Program-made: the position numbers and the translations under genes
The notes under the pieces: model-generated
Databases searched by the model: none
What the model was told of the DNA's origin: nothing
What the model saw: the letters and a program-made list of their open reading frames with translations, nothing else
Shown: positions 1-8,143 of the stretch, piece after piece
How the letters are laid out: every line of letters begins with the position of its first letter
Numbering within the stretch: position 1 is the first letter of the stretch
From: Streptomyces davaonensis JCM 4913
Lineage (GTDB): Bacteria > Actinomycetota > Actinomycetes > Streptomycetales > Streptomycetaceae
DNA length: 64,000 bases
Assembly (NCBI RefSeq): GCF_000349325.1
Contig: NC_020504.1
Location: forward strand, 8,660,326 to 8,724,325
Reading direction: 5' to 3'

Positions 1-606
1 GTCGTCGACCTGCCAGTCGGTGGCCGAGGTGAGGTCGGCAGCACTGCTGCTGTACCTACGGTTCACCTTCGGTTCACTACGGTTCTGGGGGTCAGAATCG
101 GACCCGGGGAGGGGTCTGGATCTGACCCGGGGAGGGGTCGGATTCTGACGATGGGGGTCGGGATCTGACCCGGTCGGATTCTGGCGACGGGGGTCGGATT
201 CCGACCCGGTCTTGGGCCAGATGCCGTGCTTGCGCAGCCGCTCGATGTCCAGCTCGGGTACCGGATCGGACTCGTCCGGGGGCCCGACGTACGTCTCGGG
301 GTCGTCCTCCCGGGCCGCCGCGACCTTGGCCAGCCACGCAGCGGCGCGCGGCAGCCGGAAGACCGTGCTGTGCTGCGGGCCGTCGAGGTCGTCGAGCACC
401 TCTAGTTCGCCGCTCTCGGCCAGCGCGGCCAAGGCGCCGCGTACGGCGTTGCGGCTTGCGTTCGTACGCTTCATCAGCGAGGTGAGGGACGCCCAGGCGA
501 CGCACTGCTCGTCGGGGATCCGGTCGGCGATCGACAGCAGGACCAGGCGCGCGTTTCCGCGGCTGGCGCTGTACTCCCACGCCCATTCGCGGGTGTCCCG
601 GCTCAT
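1..606 (-). CDS. Winged-helix replication-initiator-like protein, partial at the window edge
   Basis: The frame is open from an ATG at 606 to the window edge (202 codons seen), so the C-terminus is missing. The N-terminus (MSRDTREWAWEYSASRG, then a helix-turn-helix-like stretch with 'SLTSLMKRTNASRNAVRGAL', about residues 38-65) matches a family of Streptomyces HTH proteins found near integrative elements and plasmid-type replication genes. That family assignment is from memory. From about residue 130 the protein becomes low-complexity (SDP, RQNP and NRSEP-rich), because the DNA below consists of short repeats. The start overlaps the stop of a small upstream ORF (ATGA), which suggests translational coupling. 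It could be a plain DNA-binding regulator rather than a replication protein. Confidence 0.72.
   Translation of the reverse strand, partial: MSRDTREWAWEYSASRGNARLVLLSIADRIPDEQCVAWASLTSLMKRTNASRNAVRGALAALAESGELEVLDDLDGPQHSTVFRLPRAAAWLAKVAAAREDDPETYVGPPDESDPVPELDIERLRKHGIWPKTGSESDPRRQNPTGSDPDPHRQNPTPPRVRSRPLPGSDSDPQNRSEPKVNRRYSSSAADLTSATDWQVDD
60..207. repeat. Iteron-like short repeats inside the wHTH gene
   Basis: Positions 60-85 contain three spaced copies of CGGTTC or CGGTTCAC. Positions 89-207 contain about six variants of a unit close to GGGTCGGATTCTGACCCGG. The last copy (191-207) is a perfect 17-base palindrome, GGGTCGGA-T-TCCGACCC. The repeats are translated in the gene on the minus strand. 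Repeats inside or next to an initiator gene can serve as iterons, but function here is inference. Confidence 0.55.
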
Positions 607-758
607 CGGGTCACCGCCGAAACGGGGCGGGCGGCGGGGGCCGGCTCCGCCACGAGGGCGCCGAGCAACCGGTGCGCGGTCAGGGAGCCAGGCGGCGAAG
701 CGAGGACGGCTGCCGCGCGAGCCGGGGACACCGGCCTTTTGCGCAGGGCAGGCGGCAT
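603..758 (-). CDS. Small 51-residue ORF coupled to the wHTH gene
   Basis: An ATG at 758 is preceded by a strong ribosome binding site (GGAGGAGA, about 8 bases upstream). The ORF runs 51 codons and its TGA overlaps the ATG of the next gene as ATGA. The product (MPPALRKRPVSPARAAAVLA..., rich in Ala, Pro and Arg) has no domain I recognise. It is either a genuine small protein or a leader whose translation delivers ribosomes to the downstream start. The strong Shine-Dalgarno and the exact ATGA overlap are the main support. Confidence 0.5.
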   Translation of the reverse strand: MPPALRKRPVSPARAAAVLASPPGSLTAHRLLGALVAEPAPAARPVSAVTR

Positions 759-759
759 G

Positions 760-1342
760 GAAGACTCTCCTCCGTAGCGAAACCCGCGCCGGTGTGCCTC
801 GTAGGAAAGGACCGGTGCGGTGAAGGTGGGTAAATCTCCGCCCTTGCCGGGGCAGGAGTGCCATTTGGCGTTCGGCGTCCGGGAGTTACCGCTCCATGGG
901 CGCCGTCGCTGTGTTCGGGGCTATCTCATCCCGAGTGGATCGCGCGTTCTGCGTAAGCTCCTAGCGTCGTCTGCCGCGGGGCGGTGTGCCCGGCGAGGGA
1001 CGATGAACATATGCAGGTCCTGCGGCAAGATCCAGACCTTGCTAAAGGACCCTCTACAAGTCGCAACGGAGGGCGGCGGCACCTGTGCCTACGGACGTAG
1101 ACGGCGGGCCGGGACGCAGGCGGCAGGATGATCGCCTCGACGGGCGGACGACGGAAGGCACGCAGCGACTCCGGGACTCGGGTGCCGCAGGGACGTTTCA
1201 TCTCCTGTGGGCACGACGGCTTGAACCGAGGTACGCTGACTAGCTGCCCCGATCGATGGAACGAAAGTATCCTCGTTTGGCCCATCGATCAAGTGGGTAG
1301 CTGTGTCGACGGGCCCAGATCGGATCAGGAAGGACGTGTGGG
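760..1342. other. Intergenic region without a convincing gene
   Basis: This stretch between divergent genes must carry promoters for both sides. Short ORFs on both strands lack good start sites and family resemblance. The one structure I see is the dyad at 1251-1290, listed separately. I cannot assign -35/-10 boxes with confidence. Confidence 0.5.
1251..1290. promoter_or_regulatory. Inverted repeat (candidate operator) upstream of the XRE gene
   Basis: GATCGATGG at 1251-1259 is matched by CCATCGATC at 1282-1290, nine perfect base pairs around a 22-base spacer. The spacer itself contains AACGA and TCGTT, a second nested pair. It lies about 55 bases before the ATG of the regulator at 1343. There is no T-run, so an operator is likelier than a terminator. 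Confidence 0.4.
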
Positions 1343-2239
1343 ATGCCGGCTCGCCGGTTCGACCCCAACCGTGTGCTGCTCGCCCGGAGGGAGGGTGGCT
1401 TCAAGCAGACCGACGTGGCGAGCCATGTGGGGGTCAGCGGTGCTCGGGTCAGTGCCTGGGAGACGGGACGCTCCGTTCCCGACCCGGAGAAACTGCCCCG
1501 CCTGGCCGAAGCTCTCAACCGTGACCTCGACGACCTGTTTCCCCGTGACGGGCGTCCTGATCTTGCTGACCTGCGGGCTGACGCCGGGTATACCCAGGCG
1601 GCCACCAAGGAGCTGACCGGAACGAGTACCGCTGGCCCGGTGGCTGCAGCGGAGAACGCGCAGCGACGCCTGGCGGAGGAGTACGAGCCGAAGCTGGCGG
1701 AAGCATACGGCGTAAGCGTCGAAGCCCTGCGGCGTGCGCAAGACCGATCCTTCGGCATCGACGTGCCCGAGCCCGGCGAGGCTGTCCCCGGGGCCGAGGG
1801 GCAGGAGCCGCGGCTGCGCGGCGAGGAGATGCTTCCGGAGACTCTGGCGGAGAAGATCACGTATCTGCTGGAGCGGCTGCCGATCCCGCCCTCGGACGCA
1901 CAGCTTGCGGCCCTCGGCAATGACCGTACGGGCCGCGAGGTCCTCACCGAGGATCTGGTGCGCGACCTGCGGACCGGCAAGGTGAGCAGCGCGCAGGACG
2001 ATGTGCTGGACGCGCTCGCGGAGGCGCTGGACACGACACCGTTGATCTGGTCGCAGGATGCAGACGTGCAGCGGATCATCGGTGGGACGATGCTGCTCAG
2101 GGGGCAGATCTCAGCGATCGCCGCCCGCGGCGGTGAGGAGAAGGGACTGCCGGCGGACCTGCTGGACTTCATCCTCCACGAGGTCGACAAGGCCCGGTCC
2201 GAAGCCCAGGGCGGACCTGGGCGGCCTGCCCTGCCGTAA
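1343..2239 (+). CDS. Multi-HTH XRE-family transcriptional regulator
   Basis: The 298-residue protein opens with a clear Cro/XRE helix-turn-helix: 'FKQTDVASHVGVSGARVSAWE' spans about residues 20-40, followed by 'PDPEKLPRLAEALN'. A second, weaker HTH-like unit (about 73-130: GYTQAATKEL..., LAEAYGVSVEALRRAQ) follows. A third (about 165-235) contains 'ILEALAEALDTTPLIW'-like spacing typical of the helix after a DNA-binding XRE domain. No ligand-binding or catalytic domain is visible. The gene stands alone and converges on the NUDIX operon. Target genes are unknown; the dyad at 1251-1290 could be an autoregulatory site. Confidence 0.85.
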   Translation: MPARRFDPNRVLLARREGGFKQTDVASHVGVSGARVSAWETGRSVPDPEKLPRLAEALNRDLDDLFPRDGRPDLADLRADAGYTQAATKELTGTSTAGPVAAAENAQRRLAEEYEPKLAEAYGVSVEALRRAQDRSFGIDVPEPGEAVPGAEGQEPRLRGEEMLPETLAEKITYLLERLPIPPSDAQLAALGNDRTGREVLTEDLVRDLRTGKVSSAQDDVLDALAEALDTTPLIWSQDADVQRIIGGTMLLRGQISAIAARGGEEKGLPADLLDFILHEVDKARSEAQGGPGRPALP

Positions 2240-2257
2240 CAGCGCGCCAAACGCTGA

Positions 2258-2289
2258 GCTCGGCCCGAGAGGACTTCCTCGAGCCGGGC
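2258..2289. terminator. Bidirectional hairpin between convergent genes
   Basis: GCTCGGCCCGAGAGG faces CCTCGAGCCGGGC across a 4-base loop, an imperfect GC-rich stem with one mismatch and one bulge. It sits between the converging stops of the XRE gene and the NUDIX gene. No long T-run is present, as is usual for actinobacterial terminators. Confidence 0.45.
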
Positions 2290-2302
2290 CCCTTTGCGCT
2301 TC

Positions 2303-2761
2303 CTACAGGCGCACCGTGAGCACTCGCGGGTGCTGGTCGGAGCGGGCGGCGAGGGCGGCCTGCCAGACGTCGGTCAGGTGCGGAGGGACCAGTCCGTCCT
2401 CCATGCTGTCCGGTCGGCAGAAGCGGAACTCGCTCAGCTCCTCCTCCTGCATCGTGATCGCGGCCTGGTCCTCCGGGCTGAGGACACCACCGTCGAAGAC
2501 GTACAGAACCTGCGCTCCTCGGCCGCGAACGCTGACCCAGGCGTGGACCAGGAGACCGCCGATGGGCGGGGTAATGCCGAGTTCCTCGCGCACCTCGCGT
2601 GCGACTGCCTCGTGGGGGGTCTCGCCCTCGTCGACGGCGCCGCCGGGGAGGTTCCAGAACTTCTTGTAGGTCGGGTTGACGATGAGGACCTCACCGTCGG
2701 CGTTGGAGAACAGTGCCGCGGCGGAGGCGGTCAGCGAGAGGGGGGAAGCGTTCATGGTCAT
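2303..2761 (-). CDS. NUDIX hydrolase
   Basis: This 152-residue protein has a canonical Nudix box at about residues 40-62: G-x5-E-x7-REVREELG, in the context LPGGAVDEGE. The box binds divalent metal and cleaves a nucleoside diphosphate linked to another group; the substrate cannot be read. Its ATG overlaps the stop of the upstream membrane-protein gene (ATGA), so it is the last gene of a three-gene operon with the membrane protein and the metallopeptidase. A final hairpin at 2258-2289 probably ends the transcript. Confidence 0.93.
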   Translation of the reverse strand: MTMNASPLSLTASAAALFSNADGEVLIVNPTYKKFWNLPGGAVDEGETPHEAVAREVREELGITPPIGGLLVHAWVSVRGRGAQVLYVFDGGVLSPEDQAAITMQEEELSEFRFCRPDSMEDGLVPPHLTDVWQAALAARSDQHPRVLTVRL

Positions 2762-4044
2762 GTCCTGGTGGTGTGGACGAGGGACGGTGTTTCGGAGGAG
2801 CTCAGGAGGCGGGTGGTGCTCGCAGGGCTGGCGGTGCGGTAGGACTCGGCGACGCGCAGCAGCCAGGGGATCTCCGTGGCGAAGTCGTCGCCGGCCGTGT
2901 GAAAGGCGGCCGGCGCCCCGGCTGGTCGGTCGGCGGCCCCGAGTGCAGCCTTGAGCCAGTACGCCTCGGCCGTGGCGTCGGCGTCTGAACCTTGGCGGCC
3001 CTCCGCCTTGGCGAGTTGGACGGCGCGCGCGTAGAGGTCGGCGGGTGCGCGCCGCCGCAGTTCGTGGGTAGCGTCGCGGATCTCAGTGACGTAGCGGCCG
3101 AGGCGGATCTGCGGGGTGGCGTCGTGCGACAGCACGTCCCGTATCGCGTTGAGAGGGCCGGCGGCCCGGTGGCCGTTGAACAGATTGCTCGGCTGGTAGA
3201 GAGCGATTCCGTTCACAGCGAGAACAAGGTCGCGCCAGAGCGGGTGGAGCCCGATGACGGCTCTTGTGCTCCGGAGCCGTGCCTGCGCGGCGTGGATCGC
3301 GGGGGTGACCGAGCCGAGCAGCCACAGCAGGAAGCCCCCGTACAGCACCGTGTCGGTGATGCGCTCTTGGTCGGCGAGCGCCCGCGCGGAGAGTGGATGG
3401 AGCGTGGTGGGAACCAGGAAGGCGGTGCGCAGGGCTGCGTACACCACGATGAGGACCATGCCCGCGGCCATCATCGTCAGGCCGACGCGCAGGGGCCACC
3501 GCCGGGCATGCCGCGATGCCCGGCCCCACTGGTATCCGCACACCAGCGCGGCGCCGACGGTATACAGATAGAGCAGCCCCATATAGAGCGCGAGGCCCGG
3601 CTCGCCGGCATGTCGGCCCATGAAGTACGGGCTGTCGGCTGCGGTCTTGGTCCGGTCCAGGGCGAGGAAGAACACCAAGGCCAGGCATGCCACGGTGGCG
3701 AGCGAGGCGCGGGCCGCGACGCGGTGCACGAGAGCCGTGATCTTGATGTGGCGGGCGGTTGTGTCCTCGTCCGCGTACACGCCGGTGACATAGGTCAGCA
3801 GCACGCAGGTGCCGACGATCGCCAAGGAGTGCTTGAGGAGGGTGGCCAGGTCGTTGACCCCCAGTGGATCGATGACGGCCCGGCCGAAGTCGGTGCGAAG
3901 CCACCACGAGAGGGCGAAGGCGGTGAAGGCGCCCCACAACGAGCGCCCGCGGCGCCGGCCGCGTACGGCGCCAGGCAGGCGCACGGCGATCTGGAGCAGC
4001 AGGAGCGCGACGATCAAGGAGACGATCACATCAGGGACGGACAC
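2758..4044 (-). CDS. Multi-pass membrane protein, MAB_1171c-like putative transporter
   Basis: I start this gene at a GTG at 4044, overlapping the end of the metallopeptidase by 14 bases; the frame is open further upstream but that part reads as shadow sequence. The 428-residue product begins VSVPDVIVSLIVALLLLQI and has about seven hydrophobic segments in its first 280 residues, then a soluble C-terminal third. The order (metallopeptidase, then this protein) and the segment pattern match the actinobacterial family annotated MAB_1171c putative transporter (DUF6545). No transport substrate is established for that family. It ends in an ATGA overlap with the NUDIX gene. Confidence 0.75.
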   Translation of the reverse strand: MSVPDVIVSLIVALLLLQIAVRLPGAVRGRRRGRSLWGAFTAFALSWWLRTDFGRAVIDPLGVNDLATLLKHSLAIVGTCVLLTYVTGVYADEDTTARHIKITALVHRVAARASLATVACLALVFFLALDRTKTAADSPYFMGRHAGEPGLALYMGLLYLYTVGAALVCGYQWGRASRHARRWPLRVGLTMMAAGMVLIVVYAALRTAFLVPTTLHPLSARALADQERITDTVLYGGFLLWLLGSVTPAIHAAQARLRSTRAVIGLHPLWRDLVLAVNGIALYQPSNLFNGHRAAGPLNAIRDVLSHDATPQIRLGRYVTEIRDATHELRRRAPADLYARAVQLAKAEGRQGSDADATAEAYWLKAALGAADRPAGAPAAFHTAGDDFATEIPWLLRVAESYRTASPASTTRLLSSSETPSLVHTTRT

Positions 4045-4711
4045 GGTTCTTCCGAGGGGTGCGGGGGAGGGGGATGGAGCGGGGGTGGGAGAGGTCTTCG
4101 TCGAGATGACGCAGGGTGGGATCCTCGATGTAGTCGGTCGCGTACGCCTCGTGGTGCAGCAGGTCGGCCAGCATCTCGGCACGCCGCTCGATATGGGAGT
4201 CGTAGCGGTGGCGGGCCATGACGCGGCCCCGCGTGGTGAGCCGGTGCAGGACGTTGGGAGGGAAATCGGGCAAGAGCCTGGCGAGTTGTTCGAAGCTCTC
4301 CTCGATGGTGTCGTCGCACCACAGATGAGCCAGCTCGTGGAGGATGATCCGCATCCGATGGAATGACGTGGTGCCCTCGACGTACAGGACCAGGTCGACG
4401 GGGACGTCATCCAGCTGGAGCCACAGTCCGCCCACGTCGGTGTGGGCCAGCAGATGGTCCGGAATCGGCACCAGCTTGATACGCCGTCCCGTCACAGCCT
4501 CAATGCCTGCGATCAGCCCTTCCAGAGTGAACGGCCTTGGGATCGGCATGTCGGCCAGCAGGGCCTGGCACTCCTCACGCAGCTCGCGCCGCGCAGTCGC
4601 CTTCGTGGGACGCTTCCCCCAGGTCCGGTGTGTTCCTTTCTGCCGCCAGTCGGCGAGACGGGCCACCCATCTTGGGGCACCGTCATGGCGGTTGATGTCG
4701 AGCGTCGTCAT
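4031..4711 (-). CDS. ImmA/IrrE-like zinc metallopeptidase
   Basis: The 226-residue protein carries HELAH at about residues 125-129 in the context RIILHELAHLW, with a downstream acidic site (IERRAEMLAD, about 174-183) that could supply the third zinc ligand. This is the gluzincin pattern of ImmA/IrrE-type peptidases, which cleave repressors in phages and stress responses. There is no signal peptide, so it is predicted to act in the cytosol. It is first in the operon with the membrane protein and NUDIX hydrolase. The XRE regulator transcribed divergently from 5161 is a plausible cleavage partner, which is inference only. Confidence 0.85.
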   Translation of the reverse strand: MTTLDINRHDGAPRWVARLADWRQKGTHRTWGKRPTKATARRELREECQALLADMPIPRPFTLEGLIAGIEAVTGRRIKLVPIPDHLLAHTDVGGLWLQLDDVPVDLVLYVEGTTSFHRMRIILHELAHLWCDDTIEESFEQLARLLPDFPPNVLHRLTTRGRVMARHRYDSHIERRAEMLADLLHHEAYATDYIEDPTLRHLDEDLSHPRSIPLPRTPRKNRVRP

Positions 4712-5160
4712 TAGCCGACTTCGCGGACAGCCGTGGCGGCTGTGTTCGGCTTCAGCAGGTCCTGGCGCTGCACCACCGGCACGGTGTCACCGTATTGCCG
4801 GAAAGCGCAGTCCGCGACGGGGTGTATTCCGCCGTTGCCTGCAGTCAGAACGGAGCGCGACATGGAGATCCTTTACGAGCGCAAGCCGAGCAGGATTGCA
4901 CCAGAGGGCTGTTCCCCTGGCGTCAGTGACCCTATGGCCGAATCTCAGAAGTCACAGGAATCACAGGTTGTGCCTATCCTTTGAGTGAGAACTGACAGTT
5001 CCCAACGGCGAGATGGTCGCTATTTCAACCATGTCTCGAAAGGTGTGGTTGCGCTTTTCAACTCACCCGGTATTTGGGCAGCGGTGATGAGGGGCTGGCG
5101 CTGCGGACGGTGGCGCTGAAGGCCGGGGGGCTGTGGCGTGGATCCCACCCAGGGCGTTAT
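4712..5160. other. Divergent intergenic region
   Basis: It separates the metallopeptidase operon from the divergent XRE gene. It contains the palindrome at 4989-5001 and a possible 40-codon ORF from ATG 4862 (+) with AT-rich third positions and a poor ribosome site, which I do not call. Base composition is lower in GC than the flanks, consistent with promoters. Confidence 0.5.
4989..5001. promoter_or_regulatory. 13-base palindrome, candidate operator
   Basis: GAACTG-A-CAGTTC is a perfect inverted repeat around one base, located between the metallopeptidase operon and the divergent XRE regulator. Position and symmetry fit a binding site for that regulator. No functional evidence is available. 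Confidence 0.35.
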
Positions 5161-5988
5161 ATGAATGTTATGAGCGATGGGGGCGGTGATCGCCTCCTTC
5201 TCACCCGCATACTTCGACGAGCGCGTGCACGTCGAAATACATCGGACATACCTGGGTTTACTGAGACGTTCGGTGCGAGGGCCGCCCGCGGGATCACCCA
5301 GGCGCAGACGGCTCAGTTGGCGGGCGTCTCCCGCCGCTGGTACAGCGCCCTCGAATCGGGGCGCCCGGCGAACTACAGCGATGCCTTTCTGTCTGAGGTA
5401 CGCCGCGTCCTTGCTCTGGCCCCCGACGAATGGGACATCGTCCATCGCATCGCTCGCGGTCGAGCCCCGCACTCCGCCTCCGCGAGACCCCTCAATCGGC
5501 AGGTGCCGCCGGCCCTGCTCGCTCTCGTCGAGCAGAGTCCGACCTGGGGCGTCTATCTCAGCGACCATCGCTGGGATGTTCTCGCCTACAACGAGAAGGT
5601 CCAGGAGTACTTCCCCTGGCTGGTCAAAGGGATCAACGTCGTGGAATGGATGCTGACCTGGCCGGAGGCGCGAGTTCAGCTTGTCAACTGGCAGGAGGAC
5701 TGGGCTCTTCCCACGATTGCTGCTCTCCGGGTGAATGCGGAACAGTGGCCACAAGACGAGCGCCTTCAGGAAGTCATTGAGACGGTGCGGCTCGACGCCA
5801 GAGCCCGCAAACTTTGGAACGCCTCCAACCTGCCGACGGCCAGCTATCCTGCTTCCAGCTCGCCTCGCCGCCTTTACCTGCCTCGCCATGGCGACAGAGA
5901 ACTCGCTGTACGAGTCGTCGGGCTGACGCCCATGGAGATGCCTTCCTGCCGTCTGATAGTCATCACACCTGCAGAGCTGGTTCCGTGA
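5161..5988 (+). CDS. XRE regulator with MmyB-like ligand-binding domain
   Basis: The product has an N-terminal helix-turn-helix (ITQAQTAQLAGVSRRWYSALE) followed by a region with 'PALLALVEQSPTWGVYLSDHRWDVLAYNEKVQEYFPWL'-type order. That order is characteristic of the MmyB-like transcription regulator family of Streptomyces, whose C-terminal PAS-like fold is reported to bind a fatty-acid-like ligand. I use the ATG at 5161 (275 residues); an in-frame ATG at 5170 is equally possible and the frame stays open to 5074. The ribosome site is weak. It is divergent from the metallopeptidase operon. The C-terminus looks shorter than the usual MmyB domain. Confidence 0.8.
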   Translation: MNVMSDGGGDRLLLTRILRRARARRNTSDIPGFTETFGARAARGITQAQTAQLAGVSRRWYSALESGRPANYSDAFLSEVRRVLALAPDEWDIVHRIARGRAPHSASARPLNRQVPPALLALVEQSPTWGVYLSDHRWDVLAYNEKVQEYFPWLVKGINVVEWMLTWPEARVQLVNWQEDWALPTIAALRVNAEQWPQDERLQEVIETVRLDARARKLWNASNLPTASYPASSSPRRLYLPRHGDRELAVRVVGLTPMEMPSCRLIVITPAELVP

Positions 5989-6244
5989 AATGAGACGATC
6001 CCGCGGCTCCCTTGCCCCGCCTGCCACCCTCTGCTCCGCCGCGCGGCCAATCCGGCCGAACCCTCACCCCGGGAGGCCAACGTGATCCCTCCGCCCCTGC
6101 CCTACGCGGGTACGTGCGGTACGCGCCCGGCCGTCTCGGCAAGCCCTGGCTCGCCGCCCGCCTGATCAAGCGACGCGTCGAGGGCGGCGAGGCCGCGGGC
6201 GTGCCCGGGCTCGCCCCGCTCTTGTCCCGGCTGAGTGACGATGC

Positions 6245-6402
6245 CCAGCCCGGGGCGTCCTGGTCGCGTGGCGGTCGCAGGGTGCCGCGGGCCAGGACGG
6301 AGGCGGTGAAGCCGTAGCGTCCCAGCACGTTGAGCTTCTTGTGCTGGAGAGGAGACAGTCGCCCGACGTCCTCGTCGCGGATCTCGTGGCCCTCGGAGCG
6401 GG
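6245..6402 (-). pseudogene. Relic of a Tn3-family transposase C-terminus
   Basis: Translated on the minus strand, about 50 codons read SEGHEIRDEDVGRLSPLQ, then HKKLNVLGRYGFTAS and ARGTLRP. I recognise this as the conserved end of Tn3-family DDE transposases ('...DVARLSPL-HxxxNxLGRYxFT...LRPLRDP'). There is no start codon and no upstream catalytic region: the neighbouring sequence is the unrelated gene at 6431. Only the last ~50 residues of a roughly 1000-residue enzyme remain. I could not identify the terminal inverted repeat. The rest of 5989-6430 holds no recognisable gene. Confidence 0.65.
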
Positions 6403-6430
6403 CTGGCGTCTCTAGGTCGGTTGAGTGACT

Positions 6431-6832
6431 TCAGCGGGTGCGGCGCTTGGCTGAGGCTGTCTGTGTGCGTCGATACCAGATGCCGTGCGCGCGCTCCAGC
6501 CTGCGCAGGAGCTCTTGCAACTGGCTGACCAGCACCAGCAGGTGTTCGTACGCCAGGTCCGCTCGCGGCCGGGAGCTGGCGCGGCCCTCGGTCTGCTCGA
6601 TCAGTTTGTGGAGTTCGGATCGCTCCGTGTCCCCGAGCTGGGCGGCCAGGGCGCGGGCGTGCCTGATCAGGGTGGGGGTGAGCGCCTGCAGTGAGGTGAG
6701 CGTGTCGGCGACGGCTCGTGGGGCGGAAACGAGGCGCCGGTTCGCGATGGTGTGCAGCTCCCGCCGCGCGGCGATCAACCACGTGGTCACGTCGGTTTCG
6801 GCCGGGCTCGTGGCGGGAGTTGTGCTCGTCAT
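6431..6832 (-). CDS. Hypothetical helical protein (DUF6415-like)
   Basis: Starting at the ATG at 6832, which has GGAG seven bases upstream, the product is 133 residues. It is almost entirely predicted helix: TTWLIAARRELHTIANRRL, LIRHARALAAQL and LVSQLQELLRRLERAHG. It loosely resembles short Streptomyces proteins annotated DUF6415, 'natural product biosynthesis protein'; I am not sure of that match. No catalytic motif is visible. It lies downstream of the conservon and acyl-CoA dehydrogenase, 43 bases after the latter, so it may be co-transcribed. Confidence 0.6.
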   Translation of the reverse strand: MTSTTPATSPAETDVTTWLIAARRELHTIANRRLVSAPRAVADTLTSLQALTPTLIRHARALAAQLGDTERSELHKLIEQTEGRASSRPRADLAYEHLLVLVSQLQELLRRLERAHGIWYRRTQTASAKRRTR

Positions 6833-6875
6833 GGACGTCTCCGTGTCGGTCAGCAGGGAGTTGGGGAACGGAAGG

Positions 6876-8087
6876 TCAGGCAAGGGGAGCCCGAGGGGCG
6901 GTTTGTGCGAGGTAGCGTTCGGACCACTGGATGCGGTCGAGACCGCGGGCGATTTCGCCGAGGCGGTGGAGCTGGAGGTCGTCCGGGCCGGCGGGGGCTG
7001 ATATGAGGTCGATGTCGCGGGAGAGGCGGGATATCTCGTAATCGGCGCGTCCGCCGTATCCGCCGTGGGTGTCCTTGGCCTCCTGGAGCGAAACCTTGGC
7101 GGCCCGGCTGTTGACGAGCTTGCTGTTGAGCAGCTCGGCGTCGCAGGGAATGCCTTGGTCCAGGAGGTGCGCTGCCTGATAAACGGCGCCTTCCGAGGTC
7201 ATCAGGCGGGACTTGATTTCCGCGAGGTGGTGGCCGACGACCGGCAGGTCGGCCAGGACACCCCCGTAGCGGGGGCGACTCGTGGTGAATGCGGTCGTCA
7301 CGTCCAGCACACGGCGGTGAAGGCCCAGGGCGACGGCCGCGAGGTTGGGTCGGCCGCACACAAGGGAGGCGGTGTAAGCGATGTCCAGTCCGTCTCCTTC
7401 CGCGCCGAGCAGGGCGCTCGCGGGGACGCGGACGTTGCGCAGCCGCACGTTTCCGGCGGTGAAGCCGTGCAACCCGACCAGAGGTGGCTGGGTGACATCG
7501 AGACCGTCTTGGTCGCCTTCGACGAGGAAGGCTGACAGGCTCCGCGGGCCGCTGCGCTTGCCTGTGCGGGCGATGACGACGTAGAGGTGGGCGATGCCGG
7601 AGTCGCCGACGAAGCACTTGTCGGCGTTGATGATCCAGTCTTTGCCTTTGCGGCGCGCGGTGCTGGTCATGCCGATGACGTGGCTGCCGTGTTCGGGTTC
7701 GGTGACCGCGATGGCCATGTACAAGGCGCCGGCGGCGATCGAGGGGAGCCACTGCTGCCTCTGCTCGGGGCTGCCTCGGTACAGGAGGGCGAGCGTGGGG
7801 ATGAGCGGGGCCTGCAGGATCGCGCCAGCTGCGCCGCTGATGTACGAGAGTTCATCGAGCAGGATCGTCTTGGCGAGGTGGCCGGCGGCCAGGCCCCCGT
7901 GCTCGGGGCCGATGAACACGCCGAACCAGCCTTGCTCGCCCATGAGGTGCGCAAGGTCGTGGTCGGTGTGCGTGCCCGCCGCCTCCATCTTGGCGACGCG
8001 GGGGGAGATCTCTGCGCGGGCGAACTCCCGGACGCGCTCGCGCAGGCTTCGGTGGGCGTCGGGCAGATACGCGTCGACAGAAGACAT
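6876..8087 (-). CDS. Acyl-CoA dehydrogenase family flavoenzyme
   Basis: I start at the ATG at 8087 (GGGGAAA upstream), giving 403 residues, the normal family length. The N-terminal helical domain (RERVREFARAEISPRV) is followed by 'FIGPEHGGLAAG', the FAD-binding strand motif 'MAIAVTEPEHGSH', 'DKCFVGDSGIAHLYVVIART', and the C-terminal helical bundle with 'DTHGGYGGRADYEISRLSRD'. These match the FAD-dependent dehydrogenase fold that oxidises acyl thioesters. The substrate cannot be read. It follows the conservon and GAF gene on the same strand (56-base gap), so it is probably part of that transcript. Confidence 0.9.
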   Translation of the reverse strand: MSSVDAYLPDAHRSLRERVREFARAEISPRVAKMEAAGTHTDHDLAHLMGEQGWFGVFIGPEHGGLAAGHLAKTILLDELSYISGAAGAILQAPLIPTLALLYRGSPEQRQQWLPSIAAGALYMAIAVTEPEHGSHVIGMTSTARRKGKDWIINADKCFVGDSGIAHLYVVIARTGKRSGPRSLSAFLVEGDQDGLDVTQPPLVGLHGFTAGNVRLRNVRVPASALLGAEGDGLDIAYTASLVCGRPNLAAVALGLHRRVLDVTTAFTTSRPRYGGVLADLPVVGHHLAEIKSRLMTSEGAVYQAAHLLDQGIPCDAELLNSKLVNSRAAKVSLQEAKDTHGGYGGRADYEISRLSRDIDLISAPAGPDDLQLHRLGEIARGLDRIQWSERYLAQTAPRAPLA

Positions 8088-8143
8088 CCTGTGTTTCCCC
8101 TTCCTCGGGCCAGCGGGCCCAACAGCCTTGCCGTGGTGTGCGG

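Noticed and set aside
92..586. Arg/Pro-rich 164-codon frame on the minus strand
   Set aside because: It is the shadow of the wHTH gene, whose own frame has better start context and family resemblance.
4862..4984. Possible 40-residue ORF on the plus strand
   Set aside because: Third-position composition is low in GC and the ribosome site is poor; no family resemblance.
5989..6244. Plus-strand stretch reading YVRYAPGRLGKPWLAARLIK as a possible enzyme fragment
   Set aside because: I could not place it in a family with confidence, and it has no start or continuing frame pattern.
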